Of a stretch of DNA of 64,000 nt, positions 1-11,900 are shown piece after piece. Source of the stretch: Trichoplax adhaerens (taxonomy: Eukaryota > Placozoa > Uniplacotomia > Trichoplacea > Trichoplacidae). The stretch covers positions 2,565,172-2,629,171 of the forward strand of contig NW_002060945.1 in NCBI RefSeq assembly GCF_000150275.1. The letters are read 5' to 3'. The position numbers were made by a program, and so were the translations under genes. Position 1 is the first letter of the stretch. The number at the start of each line of letters is the position of its first letter. Below the pieces are notes generated by a model. It did no database searches and had not been told where the DNA came from. It was given only the letters and a program-made list of their open reading frames with translations.

Positions 1-101
1 TCAGCTCTAAAATGCTGACAAAGTATTCAATTTACTCGTTATTTAAAGAATTTAGATTTGAGAAATAATTTTAATAACCTATCTGTCTATCTTTAATGAA
101 G

Positions 102-212
102 GAGTTTGCGATACTAACGAGTGTGAGAATAATGGAACATGCGAACCCGTATACGGATCTCGTTATAGATGTCGCTGTAAATCTGGATTCTATGGAGGAC
201 ATTGCGAATATA
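102..212 (+). CDS. G1 EGF exon 1
   Basis: One EGF domain: CDTNECENNGTC at the start and CRCKSGFYGGHCEY at the end, six cysteines. The second loop, CENNGTC, fits the O-fucosylation consensus C2-x4-[ST]-C3. Acceptor is atgaag, donor GTTAGT, both phase 1. The ATG-initiated reading at 96 is another frame and is not used. Confidence 0.86.
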
Positions 213-3200
213 GTTAGTTTCTCCGTAAATGCAGTATTAGATAACAAAATTTCGAAAGATAGCTTATCAAGGAATCATAATTGTAACAATAAATAATCAA
301 TCATTTCAATACAGAGTGAACATTATAGTACATCATTCAGTTTTTATTAACAAATTGATGAAGATAATACCGGCACTGGTCTCTTGTTGACTGTAAAATT
401 TCATGTGTATGCTTATTAATGAAGGAGTTTGCCAAGTAAACCGTTGCCTGAACAACGGGACATGCGAACCTGTAGGTGGAAATTATTATAAATGTCGCTG
501 CAAGTCTGGATTCTTTGGAAGTCATTGTGAAAAGAGTTAGTTTCCGTATACGAATATATACAGTATATCGTATTCATTGATTCGATCTCGAAAAATTTAA
601 CTTAATAAATCATAACAGCTATAAACCGTGACGAAACATTTTAGAGCAGAGATGTTTATTATCAAATTGCATACCAATGCATTAATCAAGCTCATACTAA
701 TATTCCTAAGTTAACTAGCTATAATGATTTCTGTTTATATATTTTAATGAAGCAATTTGCGAAAAGAATAAATGCCAAAATAATGGAAGATGCGAACCGT
801 TGCAGGGATCTTATTACAGATGTCGCTGCCCGGACGGATTCTATGGAAAATACTGTGATAAAAGTTAGTTCACGTACATAAATATCTAAATGGTGCGATC
901 TTGAAAATTTAGCTACTAAACCTTAATAGCAATAAGCCAAGATCAAATATTTTAGAATAGAAAATATTATTTGTTTAATTACTAACCAATACATTAATCA
1001 AGCTCATACTAGTATTTCTAAAGTTTAGGAGTATAATGTTTTACATATATGTGTGTAGTTATGTAGACAAAAATTAATACTGGCGGTATATCAATATCGA
1101 TTTTTAACTGCCCGTAACAAATGAAGGAGTTTGCCAAGTAAATCGTTGCCAGAATAACGGGACATGCGAACCCAGACATGGAAGCTATTATAGTTGCCGC
1201 TGCCAAGATGGATTCTATGGAGGCCATTGTGAAAAAGGTTAGTTCACATACGTAAATATTGTAATGGATGATATAATCTCAAGAAATTTAACTTCTTAAA
1301 TTATAACAACTATAAGCTATGATCAGATATTTTTAAATGGCGACAGCTAATTATTAACAGTAAAATTAAACAGAATTAATTAACCTCGTAATGGTAATTG
1401 CTGTCTTTCTTTGCTGACAATGTTGCCTAATATTAAATAATTTGAACGCAGAAATTTGCGTACCAAATGATTGCCAAAACAAAGGAAGATGCGAGCCTTT
1501 GCAAGGAGCTTCTTACAGATGCCACTGCCAGTCTGGATTTTATGGAATCCATTGTGAAAATAGTTAGTTTACGTAAATGTACAATAAACAATAATGTGAT
1601 ATAATCTCGAATTATCAAGTGAAAAATTAATTCTATAGCGATTTAGATTCAATTTACGATATATCTAAAGCATAGCTTTTGCCTCATATTGTGCCGATAT
1701 TTGGGTTGGACACATAGTGCACAGTAATTGATCTGAAAAGTATACACGTATTGTCTGTTTTCATCTCAAATATCATATAATTTGTAACAAATCAAAATGC
1801 AAGGGTTGAAAAGAAATCTTTGTTACTTATTGACTAAATTGATGAATAAATAATATACATATCATTATCGATATATGATTTATTATACTATCGCTACCAG
1901 CTTAAATTCAACTTTTATTAGAAAAATAGCAGATTATATGACAAATATAGTACCTTGATGAGTTAGTAAACGGTTGCTATAGGCATTTATCGAATATTTT
2001 AGAAATAGCAATAATCTTCCATTTGCTTATTGAGAGTCATTAAACTCATAAATTGTATTGCCCTGTAAATTTACTGACTATAGCATTTAATTTTTAACAT
2101 TTCAAATAAAGGAGTTTGTCAGACAAATCCATGCAAGAATAACGGAGTTTGCCAACCTGCGGGTGGAACTTCTTATAGATGTCGCTGCCAGTCCGGATTT
2201 TATGGGAGCTTTTGCGATTATAGTTAGTTTATCCGTAATTATTCTTTTAAGTGATTATCTAGAAAAATATTACATGAAAAAGTTCGTTCATACATCAATT
2301 TAGATTAGCAGCATTCATCGATACTACCATTGCAATATACATATATACCCTTAAGACTTTGATTTAACTCACGATATAGCTAATTAAAAGCGAACAATGA
2401 CAGTTTTCACTTCATATACTATTACGAAATATTAAATAAATCAAGAGTGTGAAAGTGGAGCACTAACTATTTCTATAATGCGCCTAGATTTAGCATCTTA
2501 TCTTAACTTCATAGAATCTTAATCGTAGGCATGTTTAATGTATGTTTCAATGATGTTCATATCGTCATCATTTCATGATTTACAAAACTATAACTACTTT
2601 CATGAACTTGACGAATGGTAAAGATCATAAAACTATAAGGCAAACCATAGCACACCTTTGGTACCCTTATAATACTTTGAAGAATAGTCTTACAACTTTG
2701 CCAATTATAACATTTTATATATCTAATTTTAATGAAGGGGTTTGCCAAACAAATCCTTGCGAAAATAGTGGAGCTTGCGAGCCTGCAGGTGGAGCATATT
2801 ATAAATGTCGCTGCCAGTCTGGATTCTATGGAAGCCATTGTGAATATAGTTAGTTTATATGGAATCATCCTACAGATGATATAATCTTGAAGGCTTTAAT
2901 AGAGAAATTTTTTTAAATTAAATAAGATACGCTTCTTACCAAACTATTACTATATGTGACAAGAAGTTTTTAATTTTAAATGTTGTACCATTTATCTGAG
3001 TGGAGGATCGTCAGTTTTCGCTTTTGACAATGTCTTAAAATAATAAATACTTTAATATCGAGATAGTACGGTGTAGATCTTTGATATTTTTATATAGCTA
3101 AAGATCTTCAGTATCATTTTATTCACTATCTATCGAAAAAGTTTTAAAGTATCATTAATGAGGTAATAAAGAATTAAATCGGTTTGGAAGCTTTCCAGGT

Positions 3201-3415
3201 TTAATTAATGCCATTATCATTCTAATTTATTCCAGTGATATCTTCTAACTTTTACTTCACTAACCGTCCTGTTTCCTCTATGTATCTGCGATAAAGGAGT
3301 TTGTCAAACAAAGCCGTGCAAGAATGGTGGAAAATGTGTACCCCTGCAAGGAGCTTATTACAGATGTCGCTGCCAGCATGGATTTTATGGGGGACATTGT
3401 GAAAATAAAGCATAG
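102..3415 (+). CDS. Gene G1 (3' part): run of eight EGF-like exons ending in a stop
   Basis: Span of the visible part of a multi-exon gene whose 5' end lies outside the window. Eight exons (102-212, 425-535, 753-863, 1127-1237, 1452-1562, 2112-2222, 2738-2848, 3297-3415) each encode one six-cysteine EGF domain of the VCQxNxCxNxGxCEP type. All introns are phase 1, so joining exons keeps frame. The same EGF subtype forms the tail of G2 and G3, which suggests that G1 is the tail of a paralogue whose D8C/EGF head lies upstream. The last exon lacks a donor and stops at 3413-3415, whereas G2 and G3 end with a separate WPxCxCW exon. Function is inferred only: an extracellular, disulphide-rich adhesion or matrix protein. 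Gene limits are moderately sure; exon calls are strong. Confidence 0.7.
425..535 (+). CDS. G1 EGF exon 2
   Basis: EGF domain with CQVNRCLNNGTC and CRCKSGFFGSHCEK; phase 1-1, 111 nt. It is closest to exon 4, with which it shares CQVNRC. The long minus-strand open frame here is its antisense shadow. Confidence 0.87.
753..863 (+). CDS. G1 EGF exon 3
   Basis: EGF domain CEKNKCQNNGRC ... CRCPDGFYGKYCDK. 111 nt, donor GTTAGT. A Lys-rich first loop separates it from the CQVN/CQTN neighbours; no O-fucose site, since Arg replaces Ser/Thr before C3. Confidence 0.86.
1127..1237 (+). CDS. G1 EGF exon 4
   Basis: EGF domain CQVNRCQNNGTC ... CRCQDGFYGGHCEK, acceptor atgaag, donor GTTAGT after a G. Carries the O-fucose consensus QNNGT before C3. 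Near twin of exon 2. Confidence 0.87.
1452..1562 (+). CDS. G1 EGF exon 5
   Basis: EGF domain CVPNDCQNKGRC ... CHCQSGFYGIHCEN. Acceptor acgcag. The fourth cysteine is followed by His instead of the usual Arg. Donor GTTAGT. The 549-nt intron that follows has no further exon. Confidence 0.86.
2112..2222 (+). CDS. G1 EGF exon 6
   Basis: EGF domain CQTNPCKNNGVC ... CRCQSGFYGSFCDY, 111 nt, phase 1-1. The spacer before C4 is AGGTSYR, shared with exon 7 (AGGAYYK), so exons 6 and 7 look like a duplicate pair. Confidence 0.87.
2738..2848 (+). CDS. G1 EGF exon 7
   Basis: EGF domain CQTNPCENSGAC ... CRCQSGFYGSHCEY. The surrounding frame stays open upstream through the intron, but the atgaag acceptor and phase match the sister exons, so the coding part is taken to start here. 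Confidence 0.87.
3297..3415 (+). CDS. G1 terminal EGF exon with stop
   Basis: EGF domain CQTKPCKNGGKC ... CRCQHGFYGGHC, then Glu-Asn-Lys-Ala and TAG. In sister exons the same place reads GAA AAT A followed by donor GTTAGT; here the donor is replaced and the frame ends three codons later. Either this is the true C-terminus, or the exon has lost its donor and the gene is truncated. An AATAAA lies about 105 nt further on, at 3520. Confidence 0.75.
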
Positions 3416-6400
3416 GCAATATCATTATGACGGCTGGGAGCTGGATTAAATATTAGGATATGTTAATTAATCAAATAGTCAACATCCTCGTTATTTTCAA
3501 CGTTATTTTCAACGTTGTTAATAAAAAAATTATGAACTTGAAAATAGTAATTATGGTAGACATGTTAGTTCAATGTTGCTTAGATTAGAAAAAAAATTTA
3601 GTTAATTAGAATATCTGATATTATTCATTGCTTTGGCTCCCAAAGTCTATAGTACAGCAGTGTTATTGCGATATATAGTCTCCTTTATTGATTTCATCCT
3701 TTATACTAGAACTATTTTTGAGCGATCACAATTATGTAATTACATGTAGCAGTAAAGAAAAATGCATTAAGTAGCAGTCTTAGATATCACTTTTAAGAAT
3801 GGTAATTCCTTGCATAGTTTCATAGAAAGTAATACATTATGATGTCTTTCCATGATAGCCAAAATGTGATATTATATAATTTCAGTATTTTTTGGCTAAA
3901 ACATAATTACAAACTGTTATTTCTACATAATCGAAGAATAAGATGATGTCATAAATATTAAAAACGTAAACAAAATACTCATTTGGACACTCCTCTAAAT
4001 TATAAGATAGGATATTATCGTAATTGTTTGCAAATCGAATATGAAGCTGTTATTGATATGTAATCATAGCAAATAGTAAAATTGAAGCTAAGAAATGTAT
4101 GTATTCTATTTTGGAAACGACACCCCAAAGATGGCGGTAGTTTATATCGATATCATCTTTAGTACTCTACCGTCGAAGTTCTATAGCGGCATAGTCTGAA
4201 AATTGATTACTCCTATTAAGTTAATTAAGCTAAAAATGTGAATAAATAGTAAATTCATATGCAAAAGCTGCAGTAGAAGCAAGGTACGTTCTTAATCGCG
4301 CCCTGAATTCTTTGTCACAGACTTTACCAGTACAAATATTTCTTATATACCACCTTACCTGGACGCTAATTGTAGATGCGTTCATCTCTACAAGACACAC
4401 AACGTAGTAGCATATCCGCTGTAAACATATTTTCATGAGCTAAAATATCGACAGTCTATTCCATTTTGAAGTGCAGATGGTGCCGTATTCTTTACCGAGA
4501 GTAAGAACCCTTCAAAATAAAGCTATGATCAATTTTGAGATTTGCTTAGCAAATGAGCATCTTAATTATTAAAGTTCCGGTTAGGACTTTTTTTGGTAAT
4601 ACAGGAAAGCTTTTTACTAAAACATATGATTTCTCTGCGAAGAAATATTGCCTAGATTGGCCTATTCTAGTCCATGTATTGCGATGGTAAATAAATTAGA
4701 AGATAATTCTATCTAGTAATACCAAATATATTTATTTATGAAAATAAACTGAAGTTATCCCGTTAGGCAGTGCTAAACTTTATATTGAAATCTGTTGACT
4801 AGCATTATAAAATTTAGAATGCAATATTGACCATTAAGGTCAAAATAAACGATTCCATTAACCACAAGATCGGATACTAGCAGGGTGTAGATACCAAGAA
4901 GAATATATTTTAGTTATGGAACATGTGATGGAGGGTTCGATATCTCAGAGGATTGAGATTTAGTCGCCATTTACAATTATTACAACAAAGGGTTTATAAA
5001 AGTTATGCTTTATTGTAGGTTAGTAATGTGAAGTACAGTGAGGTAGTTACGGTAGATCAGCGTGCAAGCTGTCGTGAGTAACGAGTAGAAGTATTAGACT
5101 GTGAGAGACTAACTAGAAGACTAACTGAGAGGCTAATGAACTCTGAGGTAGAAATCGCCGGTATTTATAGTTTTAAAGATAGAGCACATGCAGAGAATAG
5201 GATTGTGGGGTTACAAAATAGCAGATGATTGTAGAAAACAGCGAGTACCGTAATAACTAAATACAGTAGTCTATATATGAATGTAGAGTAAGAGGACTGT
5301 AGATCTGTCTAAATATAAGAGCAATACAACATGTCTATATTTAAGAGTAGAATATAGTTACAGTATATTCTAAATACACTACAGAACATATATAAAAGAG
5401 CATTGAAATAAGGTCAATGTCCTTCACATTCATAAATAGAGGCAAGCTTAACATAATTTAATTACTTTTTGAGAGCTTTAAAAATAATTACGGCTTTTGC
5501 TTTTATTAAGAAGTAACGTTTGCATGTCGATACCGTTGGAATGACTGTCTCGCATCCACCTAATTTCTAACGTAGAGCACTTTCTATACCCTTGATGCAT
5601 TTAATTTCTATCTGTTGGCTTACATTTCCAGCAGAAAATCGATACCAAGTATTGGTTAATTTTTGATAATACTACGATAACAGCGGCACTATCACGCATG
5701 TTTTGAGATGGTACTGATGTAAGAAAATTATAATTAGGCAGATGTTGCAGCGTATGCAATATCTACACTTAATAACAAACTGCTTCATTGCACTTTTATC
5801 CATTGTAAAATAAATAAGTTAAACTAGGCAAGGGACAGCTAGCCACACGAAGATAGTTGATGTATTATATACCTACAGTACTTATATTGACAATAAAATA
5901 AGTTTTATGAATTTCACACAGTTACGCATAATAAGATCATCTCATATTAAGATTTAATAGTTACGCTTATTTGACAGTGAAAAATTCAGAGAAATACACG
6001 CGCAACTATTGCTGCATTCACTATGATGTTTTTATCTATAGAGAGTAGATAAAATTAGCCATAGCGACATAAAATTAGCTGCTTGAAGATATCTAATAAT
6101 AAGTACCTGATATTTTTATTAATTTATTCATACTAAAATGGTACTTTTACATTGCATTTAAACAGATATAGCAGAATAATGACGTAGTAAAGCATGATGT
6201 TAATTTCAACCAATTACGACGGATAGAAATAGGAATAGCTCTTAAGGCTTAACTCTTATGGTTGAACTCTTAAGGAATAACTCTTAAGTTTAGCTCTTTT
6301 GCTTCTGTTATACTATAGGTGAAGTAGCCAAAGTAAGAAACGGTAGACTGCGTAATAGTGGCTAGTATTGAATCTAAATTCAAAATTTCTATTAATAACC

Positions 6401-8890
6401 AAAGAATATTATATGAATTGCAAAAAATAAGCAAATGAAGATTATCGTAGTTGTTGTTCTTGTTTACATAACACTGATTTACCGTGTAAAACATGCAACA
6501 TACATTTCTTGTTGTATGTAGTACTATATAGATGATATGGATATGTTATATACTGAATTGTGCACTGCTTCTAACGAGAAAACTGCATAGAACTGCTATG
6601 GTTTATCTTGGTGAAAGTCTAGATGTGCTACAGCTGTAATATTAACTTGATCTATTCCGTTATATACCTGATACTTTGACAAACTAAATCATTCACCAAT
6701 ATCATTAACTACGCAGATCGTTGTTTTTAACACTATCTTTCAATTGAAATCTAGTTTTTAGATCGTATTTCCATCATACTTGACACTAATTTATAAAAGT
6801 TATTAGTATTGTTTCCGATAACTTTTAACATATGGGAGATATTAGCTAATTCTATTAATAGGATTGAATTTACGATGATGACAGGCTCCGTAAAATTGAT
6901 AAAGTTTACTAAATTTAAAATATTGTAAAATTGTAATTGAAGGAGATGAATGATTTCTACTCTCGGTTTTAAAACGCTACTTTTAACTTAACATGCTGCT
7001 ATAATAATATCTCACCATTTACAATCTTCCGAATGCATTAATTATCCATATTTTCATAACCTGCTTAATAATTTCCATTGCTGTATTTGCTAAAAGATTG
7101 GCTACAAAGTAGTATTAAGTTTAAAATTTGTAATTTTTATAAATTTCCTTAGCATGATCTATATCAAAATAAACTTATCGGTACAAAGTTTGAGAATTCC
7201 TATTTTACCTTGCTAGTTGATTATGACTAAAAATTCTATACAAATCTATAGCTGTGAAATATTCTTAATCTTGAAATCCGGCATCGGCGGTTATAGAGTA
7301 GTCAAGATGACAAAACTGGCCGCTTTACGATTACTCATATTTTTAACCAACAGAATCGTAATGGTCAATATTAAACTTAGAATTTAAAAATATCGTTTGG
7401 CTAGGATTGATATATCCTTCAATTTGCTCTATTTATGACCCTTTATTTTGATCCTTAGTCAGAAATTCTCAAAGATTTATATTTTACTTTTAAAAAATAC
7501 TGAATACAAAAATAAGATTATAATTATTACCGAGATGGTAAATTTTATTTTCGGATACCTTAAAGAAATCCATTAAAGCATTTATTAAAAGGCCACAAAA
7601 AATTAATCCAATCAGTTTACCCTGATAAATTCTTCTAATAAAGGGCGGGAAAAGATCAAGATTGCCCATTGGGACTAAAAATAAATTATAAGACATCGCG
7701 ATAAATATTAGGAGAATTTTCTAAATATTATTGATGCTTACGTTTAAAGTATTTGCTTCTTATCATCTCCGCCCATCAAATGCTCATGTAAATAAAATTG
7801 TAAGGTATTATAATAAACCGGGTAAGATTTAAGACTAAGTAAATAAAAACTATCCAAGCAATGCACAAAGTATTAGCCGTGTGGATCAGCTTCAACGGCC
7901 TCATGTATGCAATTAATCTTTTGTGATCGTTGCAGTCCGTAACGTATTACTGATCTGATAATATTGTGATGCAATGAGCTAAAAGTTATGTTTATGTTAT
8001 CTATAAAATAACTAATTTGTCTCTTTTGCAGTAACTGTAAAGTATATTATACTGTTCAACTATAGTGACGTGAAGATATTTTTTGAATTGCCCGTTGTGA
8101 TCGATCACAGTGCATTATCTACAGACTCGTATTAGAGCCCCAAGTACAATTTTTATATGCGAAATTAAATACGTGGTTTCACAGTCTCAATTGTTGCCAA
8201 ATTAACCGCTGCTGCATGTAGTATGCTGATATGCTGATCAATAAACTCCAATTTCTGATGGTAAGAAAGATAAAACTCTGAAAATATCTCTGAAAAAATT
8301 GCCACTCATTATACACTAAGTTAATACTCAATTCTGATGTTGGAGAGAGAGTAGATCAACTTTAGTAATAATATGGAGTGTATGTTTAGCAGTAAATCTA
8401 ATAGTACTTCTACAAATTTGCTAATATGTATTACTGTGTCAAATATCGGCTTCATTTAAATATTATTGGCAAAAATGACCGGTACTATGATATCCCCTCA
8501 AACGCTCTATACCCTCGGGATTAAACATTTTTTTCTTAAGCAGAGACATTAAAGACATTAGCGTGATACATTAAATGCGTTTCTTGATATTTAATGCCAG
8601 TATTATGAGTCTTTAATACTAATGCGTCCTTCTCTTAGATTATAGCTTTACTGCCAATATCATCTAAGGCATCAGGTACTGCTTCCATTAAATATTTATT
8701 GAAATGATGATTGCCAATAAAAGTCTTACTTCGGTTCCTTTTGTAGGACCTTGATAATTATCGTATGATATCTATTCATAGTATTTTCAGTTCTTCAACA
8801 ATTTTATGTAATAATTTCCTATACTGCCATTAGTAGCACATGCAAAACATTGTAGGATAATATTAATATGCTTCTAATACCTACTGCTAG
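3416..8890. other. Gap between G1 and G2 without recognised exons
   Basis: About 5.5 kb of AT-rich sequence. No six-cysteine EGF pattern, no WYRF D8C signature and no long open frame with recognisable content was found on either strand. AATAAA at 3520-3525 could serve polyadenylation of G1. The first exon and promoter of G2 should lie here, but I could not identify a signal-peptide exon. The minus-strand open frames (4230-4436, 6270-6494, 7490-7696) look like chance. Confidence 0.5.
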
Positions 8891-8998
8891 ACTATTGCGA
8901 TTCTAAGCCTTGCGGTCATCATGGTACCTGTACTCAAACTAGCTTAGGATATGCTTGTACCTGTATAGTAGGCTATACTGGTCAAAATTGCCAATATC
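8891..8998 (+). CDS. G2 exon 1: EGF
   Basis: EGF domain [12 protein letters not shown] ... [14 protein letters not shown], with the O-fucose consensus GHHGT before C3. 108 nt, donor GTAAGA. Matches G3 exon 1 and G4 exon 3 by position and sequence. Probably not the true first exon, since it begins inside a codon. Confidence 0.86.
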
Positions 8999-11900
8999 GT
9001 AAGATAATAGCGTTTTACGCTCTTTGATATTAGTTAAATTGATGCCGTAATGAACTTTCATAGTACTGGTTAATTAATGTATTATATAGTTACTATTGAG
9101 TAAATTCGTAACAACAGAAAGACTGACATATTGCTTCATTAACAAACTATAAAGCGATTAGCCCATGCCAAAGTAATCCATGTCGCCATGGATTTTGTCA
9201 AGCCCGTGATTTCACCTATCAATGTTTATGCAGGAAAGGCTACACCGGAAATAATTGTGACCAGGGTATGTGGCAATATACATGGAAAATAAGATTTCGT
9301 ATACGTGTTCTTTAGTTATAGTTTTTATTAAATGATACTATCCGCAATGAAGATTGTCAATATCTTTATTCGAAACGTTGTTGCTGTCATAATTCTTTTC
9401 TAGATATCAATGAATGCAAGCTTAAAATTTCAAAATGTGCAGACAAATGTATTAACACAAATGGCAGCTACCGTTGCTTATGTGAGGGAGGACGAGTATT
9501 GCTGTCGGATGGTCTAACGTGTGTAGGTAATATTTCTAGTCTTTTTACAAATTATTTTATTGCGAAAAAAATTAAGGAATTCAATTTCGAATTTGTTTCT
9601 TATACCTGGATTTTAGATCCATGCATATTCTACACGAATATCAAGGATAATACAAGAAGTGTTAAAAATTTACGTCGTGGTTTCAGTTGTGATCGTGAAA
9701 TATTAAAACAAAATCAGTCAACCTGGTATCGATTTAATGGAGGCAAATATAGTCAAATGATGACTTCTACTAAGGTTAGCATGTCACATTGTGGAACTCT
9801 CTCACCTGGATGGCTTTCAACAACTCATCCTACAGGTAAAAATTTCGAATAGATTATTTATACAGGTTAAGTAAATCATAAATAGACTTTAAGTTAACTA
9901 CATCGGGTATATATATATAATGTTCATGCGTGGGTTATATACTATACCGTACTAACTTAAATTTACAAACGGTATTCCTTATCTGAAATAAAGCATTTGT
10001 TTTACAAATATCAGTTCTAGATACTTTGCTAATGCTGATTTAGTATTAATGTATCTCTTTTTTTTATTTTATTTCATTGTAAAATAAACATTACAACTAT
10101 TGCTTTGAGTTTTGATTAGAATTTGAGATAGTGTTTTCAGTTCCATACAGTTGATAGCTATGTAAGTAGGTTCTCACTTATTTTAAAAGGATAAAAATTG
10201 ATGAAATTAATTCCCTCGTATTAATTTTACCAGTTCATCAAGGCATTGTGAATGGTACGATTTGTTTTACATGGTATTCCAATTCTTGTCGCTGGAAAAA
10301 TACAATACATATCAAAAATTGTGGTAGCTATTATGTTTATCATTTACCTGTACCACCGACATGTCATCTTCGTTACTGTTCAGATCGATATGGTAAGCAT
10401 CTCTTGTCTATACGTACTTCTGTTCAGTCTAAGGCATCGATTTCTTGTAGTATTTTAGAGGACTATCTTAAAATTTTGCGTTAAGGTAAGATTTCTGTAA
10501 GGTACACTATCAGTTGCTGTCTTAGATGCCAATTAGTATGTTAGCATAATTTTTAAAGTTGCACAAATTAAGCAATTTAGTATGTACTGTATTTGTACTC
10601 GTTTGAGTACAAAGTTCATATTTAATGATTTTACTCATATTTTTCGAATTTAAAGTCGTAGAGATCTATTATTAAAAGTCATGCTGTACGTTATGCCAAA
10701 CATATAATAACGCTGTTGGTAAATAATCTTTGCAATACGGTATATTTATAGACTATTGTGAACCTAATCCTTGCATAAGTGGTAGTTGCCGATCTACTAT
10801 AGCCGGATTTCGCTGTAATTGTGAAGCAGGATTTCAGGGAACTCACTGCGAACATGGTAAAAACTTCATTACTGATTACTAAGTTCTATAAAATAACTTT
10901 TGAAATCATTCAGCTGAATGCTCACTTGGAACAAGGTGTTAGTTAATAATGAGTCGAATGTATTTCAGTAGATAATAGTAAGAACATCAATTAAAAGTGA
11001 CAGAAAAAAATATTTACTTACATGAACCTGCTGTAATTTGGCTAGAGAAATTTTTAATTATGAATCTAAAAATTCTATCCATTTTTTTAGACATTAAGGA
11101 ATGCGCTTCTAATCCATGCATTAAAGGAAGCTGTATCGAAGGCATAAATGGATATACATGTAAATGTTTACCAGGAATAACTGGAAAACGATGTAATGCA
11201 GGTAAAATAATTTGCATGATAAAGGGAACGACAGGCTATGAATTTAAATTTAATTTTCAGTCAAACTGTTACTGAAAACTCCTTTGCGCCCGTCTATTTC
11301 GTTTGATTGTACTATAACTCAACAAATTATCTCATCTTAAATTAGACATTAACGAATGCTGGCATAACAAAGGTGGATGTCAATATAAGTGCCACAACAT
11401 CCTTCATGGCTATTATTGTAGTTGTCCAGTTGGACAGGAGCTTGATATTAATAACCATACATGTTCAAGTAGGAAGAGCAAAATAATTAGCATTGACACC
11501 AATTGGAAAGCCAACGATTTGTCTCCAGTTTTATTTATTNTGCTACAAGATGTGCTATGCGTTTGCAATATTTATTCTTTCAAATGGATCCTAATAATTG
11601 AAATCCTGTAATACTGACTTTAAATGTCTTACCAATAATTATGATTGACAGATCCATGTGCCACCAATGGAATCAAGTTTAGAAATTCCTTGACAACAAA
11701 ACCTAATTTTTTTAGATTGAGTAAAATGCAACAGCATTGTCAATCTGTTTCTAACGCAAATCAAAATCCAATCCGCTGGTATCAAAGCAATCGTCAGCCA
11801 AATTGTACAGTCATTGCCAAATGGATTAACATTACACACGATAGTAAGCTATTTATTTATAGAGGCTAATGTTAGAACTTTAAATTACCGTAATACGGTG

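Larger units (their letters stand above)
213..3296 (+). other. G1 introns
   Basis: Seven introns separate the exons. Those above 300 nt are 1563-2111, 2223-2737 and 2849-3296. I see no further exon, RNA gene or mobile element in them. Several start with the same GTTAGTTT stretch, a sign that intron edges were copied along with the exons. Confidence 0.6.

Noticed and set aside
337..2868. Minus-strand open frames at 337-525, 1018-1227, 1433-1618 and 2557-2868 with a recurring MxSIESRLAA-like start
   Set aside because: They are antisense to the EGF exons, and their similarity to one another only reflects the repeated plus-strand domains.
4931..4950. A gggttcga motif resembling a tRNA T-loop
   Set aside because: No matching acceptor, D or anticodon stems could be folded around it.
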